Source: CAVXTF01 sp963701375 (GTDB lineage Bacteria; Actinomycetota; Acidimicrobiia; Acidimicrobiales; CAVXTF01). From it: DNA of 64,000 nucleotides. The notes below the pieces were generated by a model. That model was not told the DNA's origin. It saw only the letters and a list, made by a program, of their open reading frames with translations, and searched no databases. Shown here piece by piece: positions 45,439 to 55,061 of the stretch. The stretch is from positions 496,001 through 560,000 of the forward strand of contig CAVOZT010000001.1 in the NCBI GenBank assembly GCA_963701375.1, given 5' to 3'. Both the position numbers and the translations under genes were made by a program. The first letter of the stretch is position 1, and each line of letters starts with the position of its first letter.

Positions 45439-47076
45439 TCAAGTGTCGGTCATCTCTCCGGCTTCGGGCGAGGCTTCCACTGAAAAGTGGAGGAGGTGCC
45501 CATTGTGGGAGTTGACGCGCTCCAGGTGGATGCGGCGGCCGTACACGGTGGCTAAGGCCAGCGCTGACGACGCCAGCAGGAGAACCCCCGCGATGTTGAG
45601 CGAGATCGTGAGGCCGTGTCCGAATGCACCGTAGGCAGCCGAGACGACCTCGTTCACGATGTGCGCAATTGCGTGGTTCTTTGAGGCTGCTGTCTTCGCC
45701 TCGCCCTGGTACGTGCCGGTTGTGACCGCTGACACAACTAGCGACTGAAATGCTTTAGGAATACCGATTTCCGTGAGCCGCCGAACCAGGTTGACTGTCA
45801 GCTGCCCGTTTACGATGGAGCCCAAGGTGGCTACACCTACGACAGCTCCAAGCTCGCGGAAGGTATTGGTCGTGGATGCGGCCATCCCCGAGTGCTCCGG
45901 CGGAGCCGAACCCAGTGCTGCCGAGGTCACCGGCACCATGGCCATACCGACACCGACGCCGGCCAAGAACATCGTCCATCCGATATCGCCGATACCTGCG
46001 TGGGGAGAGATGTTGGCATTCGTAAGGAGAATTCCGGTCCCGGCGAGCAAGCAACCCGTAGCCATGGGTATGCGAGGCCCCCATGCCGCGACCCATCGAC
46101 CGGTCAGAAGCGAGGCAGCCACCATTCCAACGGCTAAGGGTATGAAGTTCAAGGCGAGGCCAAGTGACGAATTCGATCCCACCACTTGCAGGTAAAGGGC
46201 AACCATGAAAAAGATGGCGAAGGTCCCGAAATAGGCCGTGAAGGCGATGATGTTGGCTCCCGCAAAGGCGCCCTTCCGGAAGTACCTGACGTCGAGCACC
46301 GGATTCGTCACTTTCAACTCGGCCAGGACAAAGGAGATCGCGGCCGCGAGCGCGAAGAAGAAGAGCAGATCGATCCACCACGTTCTGTACCCGGCGGTTT
46401 CGCCGAGAATTATGCCGAACGTGAGCGATCCGAGAGCAAGAGCTCCGAGAAAGAATCCCATGAAGTCGAATCGAGCTCGAACCGGGTCCGAACTCTCGCG
46501 CAGCGCGACGACGGCACTAGTGAAGGCCAGCACCCCGAAGAACACGTTGAACCAAAAAATGGCCCGCCAAGACCACCCGTACACCAAGAGGCCGCCGATA
46601 AGGGGGCCGAGGGCGAGCCCGAGACTCGATACCGCCACCCAGATACCGAGTGCACGAGCCCTTTCTGATCGACCGGGGTAAAGGTGGCGGATCATCGAAA
46701 GCGTGCCGGGTTCGGACGCGGCCGCACCGATGCCCATGACGACACGTCCTGCGATCAGGACGTCGGTATCCGGTGCTACCGCTGCGATGACCGAGCCTGC
46801 GCAAAAGATCGCCACCCCGGTCAGCATCACCTTCTTGCGTCCGAGCAGGTCGCCGATGGTGCCGAAGCTGAGCATCAGGCCGGCGAAGGTCAGTGCGTAG
46901 CCATTGACCACCCATTGCAACTGACTGATCGAAGCGTGCAGCTCGCTCTGCACGTTGGCCAGGACAACGGTGACAATCGTGTTGTCGAGGAACGTCAGGA
47001 AGAGGACGAACAGGAGGGTCGCCAGGGCGAGGGAGGGGACCCGCCCGGTGCGAACAATCCGCTCCGCGCTTTTCAT
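45439..47076 (-). CDS. MFS transporter, DHA2 (EmrB/QacA) drug exporter type
   Basis: 545 residues with about 14 membrane segments. FLDNTIVTVVLANVQSEL (motif D1), GYALTFAGLMLSFGTIGDLLGRKKVM (motif A, here in two parts) and LIAGRVVMGIGAAASEPGTL (motif B with the coupling Arg), then LGLALGPLIGGLLVYGWSWR (motif C), are all present. An efflux role for drugs or toxic metabolites is likely. The start at 47076 is just inside a longer frame; a divergent SnoaL gene begins 15 bases away. Confidence 0.86.
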   Translation of the reverse strand: MKSAERIVRTGRVPSLALATLLFVLFLTFLDNTIVTVVLANVQSELHASISQLQWVVNGYALTFAGLMLSFGTIGDLLGRKKVMLTGVAIFCAGSVIAAVAPDTDVLIAGRVVMGIGAAASEPGTLSMIRHLYPGRSERARALGIWVAVSSLGLALGPLIGGLLVYGWSWRAIFWFNVFFGVLAFTSAVVALRESSDPVRARFDFMGFFLGALALGSLTFGIILGETAGYRTWWIDLLFFFALAAAISFVLAELKVTNPVLDVRYFRKGAFAGANIIAFTAYFGTFAIFFMVALYLQVVGSNSSLGLALNFIPLAVGMVAASLLTGRWVAAWGPRIPMATGCLLAGTGILLTNANISPHAGIGDIGWTMFLAGVGVGMAMVPVTSAALGSAPPEHSGMAASTTNTFRELGAVVGVATLGSIVNGQLTVNLVRRLTEIGIPKAFQSLVVSAVTTGTYQGEAKTAASKNHAIAHIVNEVVSAAYGAFGHGLTISLNIAGVLLLASSALALATVYGRRIHLERVNSHNGHLLHFSVEASPEAGEMTDT

Positions 47077-47090
47077 GAGGTGAATGTAAC

Positions 47091-47576
47091 GTGATCGTCG
47101 TGGCAACCGAAGACATCACCGTGGTGGAGCGGCTCGCAATGGATGACCTTCTTACCCGTTACGCCACAGCTATCGACGGTCTCGACTGGGAGATGCTCGA
47201 CACCGTCTTCACCGCGGATGCCCATCTTGATTACCGGTCAGCAGGCGGCGTCGAAGGCGACTACCCGGAGGTCCGGCAATGGCTCGCGAAGGTACTGCCG
47301 ATCTTTGAAATGACACAGCACCTCGTCGTGAATCGAGAATACGAGCGCCACGGCGGTCAAGTCCACGCTAGATCAAGTTTCCTGAACGTGAACCGCTTGG
47401 AAATTGAGGGAAAGCCGTGGCTGTTTACGGTCGGCGGCCGGTACCACGACCGACTCGTTTACAGCTCCGATGATTGGAAGATCGCAAGAAGGATCGAACA
47501 CACATTGTGGTGGGACAATCCCATGCCCGGACTCCCAGAATTGCCGTATCCCGTAACTGAGCAGCTGGATCAATAG
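47091..47576 (+). CDS. SnoaL-like/NTF2-fold protein
   Basis: 161 residues. RLAMDDLLTRYATAIDGLDWEML opens the fold, DTVFTADAHLDYRSAGG gives the conserved Asp/His pocket residues, and HARSSFLNVNRLEIEG, GGRYHDRLVYSSDDWKIARR form the sheet. This is the ring-hydroxylase-beta/scytalone-dehydratase-like SnoaL_4 group. One base separates it from the MBL gene, so they form an operon that may act on the same metabolite. Confidence 0.8.
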   Translation: MIVVATEDITVVERLAMDDLLTRYATAIDGLDWEMLDTVFTADAHLDYRSAGGVEGDYPEVRQWLAKVLPIFEMTQHLVVNREYERHGGQVHARSSFLNVNRLEIEGKPWLFTVGGRYHDRLVYSSDDWKIARRIEHTLWWDNPMPGLPELPYPVTEQLDQ

Positions 47577-47577
47577 G

Positions 47578-48516
47578 ATGTCGAGCTCCCATCTCGATCA
47601 TCCTGACCTGCCGTTGCCATTTGCGAGTGAGGTCGCGGACGGGGTGTTCGCGTACATACAGCCTGACGGCAGTTGGTGGATCAACAACACTGGTTTCATC
47701 CGGGGCGAGCGCACGGTTCTTTCCATCGACACCTGTTCTACCGAACGGCGTACGCGCGCTTACCTTGCCAAGGTGGAGGAGCTCGCCGGAAAGATTCCCA
47801 ATGTCCTTGTGAACACGCACCACCACGGGGACCACACGAACGGCAATTGTTTCTTGCCTTTCGCGACGGTGATTGGCCATGAGCGCTGCAGAGAAGAGAT
47901 GTTGAAGTCGGGAATCATGCGGACCGAAGGGATCTTCGAGCCGATCGAATGGGGAAATCTCTCCCCGGCACCGCCATTCGTCACCTTCGAGCACCGGTTG
48001 AACGTCTACGTCGACGATCTCAAGATCGAACTCATCCATGTGACGTCGGCAGCTCACACAACCAACGACGTGGTCGCCTGGATACCCGAGCACCGGGTGC
48101 TCTTCGCCGGTGACCTTGTCTTCAATGGTGGTACGCCGTTCGTGGTCATGGGCTCCGTAGCGGGTTCGCTCGAGGCTCTCAGCATGATCATGGAGATCGC
48201 ACCCGACGTAATCGTCCCGGGCCACGGCGCACCCGGCGGGATCGAGACGGTCGTTGCCTGCGGTGCCTATCTCCGCTGGCTCCAGCAGAGCGCCGAGGAG
48301 GCTGTGGCGTCAGGGCTCACACCTCTGGAGGCTGCGCGGGAGCTCGACCTCGGTGATTTTGCCGCGTTTGACCGATCCTGAACGACTGGTAGGCAACCTC
48401 CACCGGGCTTTCGCCGAGTGCCGAGGGGCGGGGTGGGGGAGCCCATCGACATTCAGGCGGCCTTTGCGGACATGATCGCGTTGAACGGTGGTCGGCCCCT
48501 GCGCTGCATGGCATGA
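47578..48516 (+). pseudogene. MBL-fold metallo-hydrolase, two compensating frameshifts at the 3' end
   Basis: The metallo-beta-lactamase fold is intact up to about residue 260: FIRGERTVLSIDTCS, the metal motif NTHHHGDHTNG (HxHxDH), IGHERCREEM, AAHTTNDVVAWIP, LFAGDLVFNG and VIVPGHGAPGG. As written it stops at 48381. Removing one T near 48365 gives ALTDPERLVGNLHRAFAE, and restoring one G near 48435 gives EPIDIQAAFADMIALN with a natural stop at 48514-48516. Both sites are homopolymer runs and the frame is recovered. Catalytic residues are unaffected, so activity may persist. Confidence 0.78.
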
Positions 48517-48537
48517 GGGGTGCCAGAGTCAAATGGA

Positions 48538-48822
48538 CTAAGGCGCCACAACGGTCCAACCGCGACGTTCTAGCTCGGCGGCGAGCTTTTCGGCGGGCAT
48601 CCCGCGGATTATCTGCTCCTCTGCCGATACCTGCGGCGAATCCTCCAGTTGGGTTTCCTGCAGCTGGGTTTCCTGCAGCTGGTCGATGAAGCCCGTAGCT
48701 TCGTCGCGGGTGAACTTGCCGGCGGCCTGACGCTGCGTGAATCCCATCGGCCCACGGGCGTCGCGGAAGTCGGTATGGCCGGCGTCCTTGAGCAACGTCA
48801 GCAACTCCTGAATCTGCCTCAT
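48538..48822 (-). CDS. Small hydrophilic protein with QETQL repeats
   Basis: 94 residues from ATG 48822 (a GTG about 12 codons upstream is possible). RQIQELLTLLKDAGHTDFRDA and KFTRDEATGFIDQLQ resemble the small DUF3072-type helical domain; then QETQL is repeated by an exact DNA repeat, and the end AEKLAAELERRGWTVVAP is helix-strand. It could be a nucleic-acid or protein-binding adaptor. Family assignment is weak. Confidence 0.55.
   Translation of the reverse strand: MRQIQELLTLLKDAGHTDFRDARGPMGFTQRQAAGKFTRDEATGFIDQLQETQLQETQLEDSPQVSAEEQIIRGMPAEKLAAELERRGWTVVAP
48646..48682. repeat. 15-bp tandem repeat, 2.5 copies
   Basis: Units of 15 bases (on the minus strand CAGGAAACCCAGCTG) repeat twice with one mismatch plus a 7-base partial copy. 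Being a multiple of three, the repeat adds QETQL units to the small protein without breaking its frame, so copy-number change would be tolerated. Confidence 0.8.
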
Positions 48823-48918
48823 CGACGCGGGTGGACCGGACTGTTGACCGAACGCCACGGCCAGCAGTCTTGCCGATGAGGCCGGGGGTGACGTCACCGA
48901 TCCCGTTAGGCTTACCGC

Positions 48919-49101
48919 GTGGCCGACGAAAGATGCCCTTATGCCCACGGCGCCCTGATCGTCGAGGGCCCCAGGGTGAACGGAAAACACGGTGTTGACA
49001 AACAAGGACGCACTTACGACTCGATCATGATCTGCCCGCGTTGCGAGTGCTACTTCGCCGTCACGGGCATCCGCGAGATCGTCGAAGTTCAGGTTGTGTA
49101 G
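48919..49101 (+). CDS. Small Cys-rich protein
   Basis: 60 residues from GTG 48919. Cys6 with nearby His (CPYAHG) and a later CPRCECYF cluster could form a one-zinc ribbon. It is divergent from the QETQL protein by about 96 bases. Length, spacing and Cys pairs favour a real small protein of unknown role. Confidence 0.5.
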   Translation: MADERCPYAHGALIVEGPRVNGKHGVDKQGRTYDSIMICPRCECYFAVTGIREIVEVQVV

Positions 49102-49388
49102 GAGTTTGCATTCAATGGGATACTTCAAGAACTTGTAGTCCGCGAGGCCTTGGCTAAGGCCGACGGAGTGGTATCATTCGCGGTGAATTGCGGTTGATTT
49201 CTGCGGTTCCGGAGTCTGTCTGGACTTTGACAGGTTCCGTGAGCGTCACCCCGGACCCCGGTCGCGCTTCAGGCGTGTTGCAAAGAGTGGTCACAATGAC
49301 GGGGGTATTGATCGCGGATGGGTCCCGGCCGATCGGGTCATCACACGTTTCTTCGAGCTGCACGGACAAGTTCGCTTAGGCGGGAGAG

Positions 49389-50083
49389 ATGAACGCACAG
49401 GGCGCCAAAGGGTTTTTAGCCGTCCTCAGAGGCGACCCTGACGGAGAGCCGCTCACGCTGACCTCGATTTGCGCTCGTACGCTCGAGTTGCTGCCAGCGG
49501 CGGGTGCCTCGATCGTGTTGATGAGTCGCGGCCACGGCCAAGGGTTGGCCGGAGCGTTCGGGGAATCTGCCCTGGCGGGCCAGGATCTGGAATTCACACT
49601 CGGTCAAGGACCGGGGGTCGATGCGTATGCCGACGGCATGGTGGTTCTGGTTAAGGACTTGTCCTTCGACGGTCGTTGGCCTCTGTTTAGTGCCACGGCT
49701 GTAGGGCTAGGTATTCGGTCCGTGTGCGCACTGCCTCTGCAGGTAGGGTCGATCCGCCTTGGCGTCCTCTCTCTGTACGGGGGCACACCCTCGGCCATTG
49801 CACTCGCGCAGTTATCCGACGCTCTCCTCGTGGCAGATCTCGTCACTCATCTCGTCATCGGGCTGCAGTCTGAGACAGCATCGGAGTCGGTCGCATTCGC
49901 TCTCGACATCTCGGACTATCGAGCCGTCGTCCACCAGGCGACGGGGATGGTCTCGGCTCAGCTCGACTGCAGCGTCGAAGAGGCGCTCGTGCGCCTCCCG
50001 GGTACGCCTTCGCGGCAGAACGTCCTATAGACGAGATTGCCGAACAGGTGCTCGCAGGCCAGATCAGGTTCGACAACCGGTGA
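49389..50083 (+). pseudogene. GAF-ANTAR domain regulator, 3' frameshift
   Basis: A GAF domain (ICARTLELLPAAGASIVLMS, VLVKDLSFDGRWPLFSATA, CALPLQVGSIRLGVLSLYGG) is followed by an ANTAR RNA-binding helix bundle (YRAVVHQATGMVSAQLDCSVEEAL). As written it stops at 50030; restoring one base near 50001 gives VRL then YAFAAERPIDEIAEQVLAG and the stop at 50081-50083. ANTAR proteins bind dual-hairpin RNA leaders to stop termination. Two such genes in a row suggest paired light/redox or stress signalling. Confidence 0.75.
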
Positions 50084-50203
50084 CCTGTCACCCGCTTGTC
50101 AAATGGGTGACCCCCCGTCCGATATGGCGCGAGAATGAGTGTCATTGGGATCGGGCTGGCTGACTCCGAGGGGTCGGACCACCCCTTTACCAAAGGAGTG
50201 ACG

Positions 50204-50971
50204 ATGCAAGGGCGAGAGGAATGGTTGGCCCGTACATTTATTGAGCTAGCCGACACGCTGGTCGCAGACTTCGACGTCATAGATCTGATGTCCACCCTGG
50301 TCGACAGGTGCGCCGAGCTGCTCGAATCGAGCGAGGTCGGCTTGGCCCTGGCGGACGCGCAGGGCCAGCTCCGGGTCCTCGCATCATCGAGCGAGCGCAT
50401 GAGGGTGCTCGAGCTCATCGAGATTCAAAACGATGAGGGTCCTTGCCGGGACTGTTTTCGCATCGGCGAGCGAGTTGTCAATCAGCGCCTGGACGAAGCA
50501 GGTGACCGCTGGCCCATGTTCGCTGCTGAGGCAAGCTCAGCCGGCTTCCAGATGGTGCACGCCCTTCCACTTCGGCTGAGAACCGAAACGATCGGGGCGA
50601 TGAATATCTTCAACGCGAATCTGATCGAATTGACGTCCCAGGAGTTGAACCTTGCTCAGGCGCTGGCCGATGCAGCCACGATCGGAATCCTTCAAGAGCG
50701 CGCCGTCAGGCAGGGAGTCGAGCTCGCAGGCCAACTCCAAGGAGCCTTGAATTCACGCATCGTCGTCGAGCAAGGAAAAGGAGTCGTGGCCGAGCGGCTT
50801 CAGATCGGAATGGACGAAGCATTCGACCTGATCCGCGGTTACGCCCGTGGTCAGAGACGTCGGCTGAGCGAGGTGGCTGCGAGCGTCATCGGGGGGAGTC
50901 TGACCGTTAACGACCTGTCGGAGGCTCGAGCCCAGAGTCCTCAGGAAGCGAGGCAGAGGGGTACCAGCTGA
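50204..50971 (+). CDS. GAF-ANTAR domain regulator
   Basis: 255 residues from ATG 50204 (AAAGGAG upstream). The GAF domain (LVDRCAELLESSEVGLALAD, GPCRDCFRIGERV with two Cys, WPMFAAEASSAGFQMVHALPL) precedes the ANTAR domain (ALNSRIVVEQGKGVVAERLQ, DEAFDLIRGYARGQRRRLSEVAA). Complete, unlike the upstream paralogue. The CxxC in the GAF part may be redox-active. It is convergent with ftsH and the ends overlap by 65 bases. Confidence 0.85.
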   Translation: MQGREEWLARTFIELADTLVADFDVIDLMSTLVDRCAELLESSEVGLALADAQGQLRVLASSSERMRVLELIEIQNDEGPCRDCFRIGERVVNQRLDEAGDRWPMFAAEASSAGFQMVHALPLRLRTETIGAMNIFNANLIELTSQELNLAQALADAATIGILQERAVRQGVELAGQLQGALNSRIVVEQGKGVVAERLQIGMDEAFDLIRGYARGQRRRLSEVAASVIGGSLTVNDLSEARAQSPQEARQRGTS

Positions 50972-52880
50972 CGACGCACGGAGCCATTGCGACCGCCAAG
51001 GGAGCCAGCACCGAGTCCTTCTTCTCTGCGACGTGGCCCTTTACGCCAACGATTGCCGCCAGGTCCGAGCCGTCGACGGTCTCGCGCTCGAGCAGCAGGT
51101 CGACGACCTGGTGCAACATCTCGAGATGATCGCGCAGCAACTGCGTCGCAGAGACTTCGGCTTCCCTTAGCAGCCTCGCGACTTCTTGGTCGATCGAACG
51201 CTGAGTCTCTTCCGAGTAGGGCCGGCCGGCGAACGGATTGTCGCGGCTGGGTCCTTCCGGACCGTAGCCAATAGGTCCGACCTCCATCGAAAACCCCCAT
51301 TCGCGCACCATGCGAGTGGCCAGGTCCGTAGCTCCTGCGAGGTCGTTGGACGCCCCGGTCGACGGTTCGCCCAGGACGAGGATCTCAGCTGCACGTCCGG
51401 CGAGCCGTACCGCGAGCGAGTCAGTGAGATAGCTCCGTGGGTACAGATGTCGTTCGGATTCTGGCAACTGTTCGGTAACACCAAGTGCCGCTCCTCTAGG
51501 GAGGATCGTTACCTTCGCTACGGGATCTGCATGCTCTGACAGAAGGGCCACGAGCGCGTGTCCAGCCTCGTGGACGGCGACGGATTGCTTTTCCTGGGGA
51601 AGAAGTGCGTTGGACGCGTCTCGTCAACCGATGAGCAGACGATCGCGCGCCGCGTCGAAATCTATTGCCCTGATGATGTGCCGATTGCCTCGGACGGCAT
51701 TGATCGCGGCCTCGTTCACAAGGTTGGCGAGATCGGCGCCCGAGAACCCTGGCGTACCCCGCGACACTGCGTCGAGGTTGACATCCGCGGCTAGCTGTTT
51801 GCCTCGCCCATGTATGGCCAGGATCGCAGTTCGTTCCTTTTGGTTGGGCAGAGGAATCTCCACCGTTCGATCAAAGCGGCCTGGCCGCAAAAGCGCCGAG
51901 TCGAGGATCTCGGCTCTGTTCGTAGCGCCCATGACCACAACGCTTGCGTCCGGTTCGAACCCGTCCATCTCCGACAACAGTTGGTTGAGCGTCTGCTCGC
52001 GTTCATCGTTAGAGCCGAATCCACCAGGACCGCGTCGTCCACCGATGGCGTCTATCTCGTCTATGAAGATGATCGCCGGTGCACGCTTCCGGGCATCGCT
52101 GAAGAGATCTCTCACCCTCGATGCGCCGACACCTACGAACATCTCGACGAAGCTCGAGCCACTGAGGGCTAAGAATGGTACGCCGGCCTCGCCGGCGACG
52201 GCTCTGGCAAGGAGGGTCTTTCCCGTTCCGGGTGGACCGACCATCAGCACACCCTTGGGGCCGACCGCACCGGCTCGCACATAGCGCGCCGGATACTTCA
52301 AGAAGTCAACGACTTCCATGACCTCGGCCTTCGATCCCTCGTAACCCGCGATATCCCCGAAGCGGGTGACCGGTCTTTCTTCGTCGTAAACCTTGACCTT
52401 TGATCCCCCCATACCCATGATCCCACCGAGTCCTCCGGCGAGATGTTTGCGACTGCGTCGAGCGATCCAGACGAAGAATCCGATTATCACGACGAACGGC
52501 AAAAGGTCCACAAGGATGGTCCAGGCCGATGTCGAGCTCGGGTTTGTACCCGTGACCTGAACGTTGTGCTGGAGGAGGATGGAAGACAGCGAAGTGTTGC
52601 TCAATGCCGTGGGAATCTGAGACGTGTAGTCGGCACCACTGCGCAGCTTTCCGCTGACCGCCCCCGTGGAGGTGATGGCAGCTGTCGAGATCTTGTCTGT
52701 CGTCACCTCTCTCACGAAACTGGTGTATGTGAAGTTCTGTGTATGAGTCGTTTTGGCGCCCAATTCCAAGACCAGAACCAAAGTGATCAGGGCGCCGACC
52801 GCTACAAGCCAGATCCGCCAACGTGTCGTCGTCGCCATTTTCGGCGGAGGGAGGCGTTCTTTGGGCGGACCCGTCTGCAC
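50907..52880 (-). pseudogene. ftsH: ATP-dependent zinc metalloprotease FtsH, interrupted by in-frame TGA
   Basis: About 657 codons. GTG at 52880 (GGAGA upstream). TM1 near residues 22-40, an extracytoplasmic domain, TM2 near 121-139, then the AAA+ module: Walker A GPPGTGKT at about 215-222, Walker B IIFIDEIDAIGG, SRH GATNRAEILDSALLRPGRFDR. At 51624-51626 a TGA interrupts RLLIG-R-DASNALLPQEK in the same frame; CGA (Arg) would be expected. The protease domain follows with HEAGHALVA, GVTEQLPESERHLY and AVRLAGRAAEI, in frame to 50907. No ATG, GTG or TTG lies between the TGA and HEAGH, so a separate protease polypeptide cannot start with its zinc site. Either a nonsense mutation, a sequence error or stop read-through. 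Confidence 0.85.
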
Positions 52881-53335
52881 TGATCTTTCTCCATTTCGCG
52901 GCCCTGGCAGTTGGCCAGGTGCGAAAGAGGCGGGGTCCGGGACCCTTTAGCGGTCTTAAGCGTAGCACGAGAAATGCTCGAGAATCGCCGGGTCCTTCGA
53001 AGAGAGGTCTGAGCAAAAAGTATGCGATTCTTCACGCAAAGTGCTACTCTGAGATTTCGTTCAATGCGAGCGAATGCGCCCCCGCTCTCGGGGGATGATC
53101 GGTCGTTTCCTTGTGGGAACCCAAGTGAGTTCGATGTCTGGTGGGATCGCGGCCCTATTCGGTGTGCTTTTGGTTGTGATCCTCTCGACGATTCGCAATA
53201 TGCAACTTCGCAGCCTGATTTCTTCCACTTCGTCACTGCGTGTCGTAGGCGTGCGCGATTTCCCACGCTGACGGCCGGAACGCTGAGTTCTGACCCTGAG
53301 GGTCAGCTGATGCGATCCGACCAGAAGGAGAAACT
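52881..53335. other. Divergent promoter region with GC hairpin and a possible tiny ORF
   Basis: A 455-base region between ftsH and the sigma factor. CCCCCG-CTCT-CGGGGG (53079-53094) is a perfect 6-bp stem. An ATG at 53098 opens a 57-residue frame with one hydrophobic segment (IAALFGVLLVVILSTI) ending at 53271, which could be a small membrane protein, but no ribosome binding site is obvious. AAGGAG for the sigma gene lies at about 53325. Confidence 0.4.
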
Positions 53336-54268
53336 GTGACGAGGCGTTCGGACAGTGAGCACACCGATTCTCTCAGGCTGTATCTGAGGGATGTGGGCCA
53401 GTACCCGTTGCTGACGAAAGAAGACGAGATCCGGTTGGCCCAATCCATAGAAGCTGGCCGGGAAGCAGCCGCTGTGGATCTCACCGACTCCAATTTGACA
53501 TCGGGTGAGATGCGCGAGCTCCGCAGGATCGCGATCCGCGCAACCAGTGCGGAGCTGACCTTCGTCTCGTCGAACCTTCGCCTCGTTGTCTTCATCGCGA
53601 AGCGCTATCAGTCTTCGGGTGTGCCGCTACTCGATCTCGTTCAAGAGGGAAACCTCGGGCTCATTCACGCAGTTCAGAAGTTCGATTGGCGAAAGGGATT
53701 CAAGTTCTCCACGTACGCGACATGGTGGATACGCCAAGCAGTCTCTCGTGGCATCGCGAACTCAAGTCGCGCGGTTCGTCTGCCCGTCAACGTTTCCGAC
53801 ATGCTCGGAACCGTTCAGCAGGCTCAGGCCCTTCTCGAATCAACGCTCCATCGCCAGCCCACGATGTCCGAGATAGGTGTTGAGGTCGGACTCTCGCGAG
53901 AGAAGGTCGTAGAGATGATGGGATACCGTTCCGAGCCCTTGTCTTTGTCGCACCCGCTCGTCGACGATGGCGCTGCTGAGCTTGGAGACTTGGTCGAAGA
54001 TCCCAGCGCTTGCTTGCCCTTCGACGAAGTTGCGACATCGTTGCTGCCTGGCGAGATCGACCGGTTGTTGGCACCCCTCACAGAGCGCGAAGGAGAGATA
54101 CTGCGACTTCGTTTCGGTCTTGACCACGACGAGCCGAGGACACTGGAGCAGATCGGTGAGCGCCTGAACGTATCTCGCGAGCGGATCCGACAGATCGAGA
54201 CCCGGGCATTGTTGAAGCTGCGGAATCCTGTGGTGGATGCGGGTGCGCGCGACCTACTGACCGGCTGA
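53336..54268 (+). CDS. RNA polymerase sigma-70 family factor (group 1/2 type)
   Basis: 310 residues. DSLRLYLRDVGQYPLLTKEDEI (region 1.2), LRLVVFIAKRYQSSGVPLLD and LVQEGNLGLIHAVQKFDW (region 2), KFSTYATWWIRQAVSRGI (2.3-2.4), and TLEQIGERLNVSRERIRQIE (4.2) match primary-like sigma factors. Region 1.1 is absent, so a non-essential group 2 (HrdB/SigB-like) role is more likely than housekeeping. AAGGAG and GTG give the start. Intact. Confidence 0.88.
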   Translation: MTRRSDSEHTDSLRLYLRDVGQYPLLTKEDEIRLAQSIEAGREAAAVDLTDSNLTSGEMRELRRIAIRATSAELTFVSSNLRLVVFIAKRYQSSGVPLLDLVQEGNLGLIHAVQKFDWRKGFKFSTYATWWIRQAVSRGIANSSRAVRLPVNVSDMLGTVQQAQALLESTLHRQPTMSEIGVEVGLSREKVVEMMGYRSEPLSLSHPLVDDGAAELGDLVEDPSACLPFDEVATSLLPGEIDRLLAPLTEREGEILRLRFGLDHDEPRTLEQIGERLNVSRERIRQIETRALLKLRNPVVDAGARDLLTG

Positions 54269-54465
54269 CCTGTTTGTCCAATTCACGCAATCAGCGTTCG
54301 AGTGGAGGTCAGAAGCACTACGGATGCCCAAATGCCCCGGTGGCGTGGGTGAACACGATGTCGCAGTAGGGTACGTGTGGAGGGCGGATCCGCTTATCTC
54401 GAGCGGACTGCGTCCATCCTGCTCGGCGCCACGCACTTGATCAGGCGCGGGGCGAGGAGAGCGAC

Positions 54466-54693
54466 ATGATTTCAGCTGAGGCTTCGGACCTCGGATCCCG
54501 GCTCGATGAACACCATGCCCCCGAGACCAACGGTCGAATGGCTGTATGCCGACGGTGCGGTGCTCTTACCGACAGCCCCGAGGGCACCCGGCACGTGCCT
54601 GACGAACGACAAATCGCTCGATCGAACGACTGGCTAGACCGCCAGGCGCGGGCAAGTCTCATAGAGCGCCGCTTGGCGTTGCTCAGGCACTGA
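54466..54693 (+). CDS. Small protein with CxxC, unknown
   Basis: 75 residues with GGAGAG CGAC before ATG. MAVCRRCGALTDSPEGTRHVPDE contains one CxxC and a following His that may bind zinc, and the C-terminal half is a basic helix (ARASLIERRLALLRH). It precedes another Cys-pair protein by 5 bases and may share its mRNA. Confidence 0.5.
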   Translation: MISAEASDLGSRLDEHHAPETNGRMAVCRRCGALTDSPEGTRHVPDERQIARSNDWLDRQARASLIERRLALLRH

Positions 54694-54698
54694 CGCTC

Positions 54699-54893
54699 AT
54701 GGCTTCAGACTCGGGTGGCACGCTGATGCCGGCTCCGAGCGCTCCCTCGCACAAATGCGGGCGGTGCCGCCTCGTATTCCCTATTGGCCCGGCTTCGGAA
54801 TCTCAACCAACAGAAGGGGACTGGTGGCTCTGTCCCTCGTGCCGGGACAAGCTGCTCGGGGACGCGGACTCGGTCGACGCCAGGTGGGAATGA
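54699..54893 (+). CDS. Small zinc-ribbon-like protein
   Basis: 64 residues. CGRCRLVF (Cys20, Cys23) and LCPSCRDKL (Cys45, Cys48) form a four-Cys ribbon pattern. No DNA-binding extension is visible. The pair of tiny Cys proteins follows the sigma factor and could be regulatory partners, though this is only positional. Confidence 0.6.
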   Translation: MASDSGGTLMPAPSAPSHKCGRCRLVFPIGPASESQPTEGDWWLCPSCRDKLLGDADSVDARWE

Positions 54894-55061
54894 CTCCTGC
54901 GTCCGTCTGACCCCGGGCTCGAGTAAGCCCATCAGTTCTCGAAGCTTCAAGCACGCAGGTGCGTGTAAACTGCGGACGTCGCCCCAGACTTCGGTGACCC
55001 ACTAAGACCCCGACTGCGCCGCGGCAATCGCGGTTCCCGGAGGGTTTGGAGATGGATCACC

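Noticed and set aside
51551..52880. FtsH as a naturally split ATPase plus peptidase pair
   Set aside because: No start codon lies between the stop and HEAGH, and both halves are in the same frame, so a single nonsense change is simpler.
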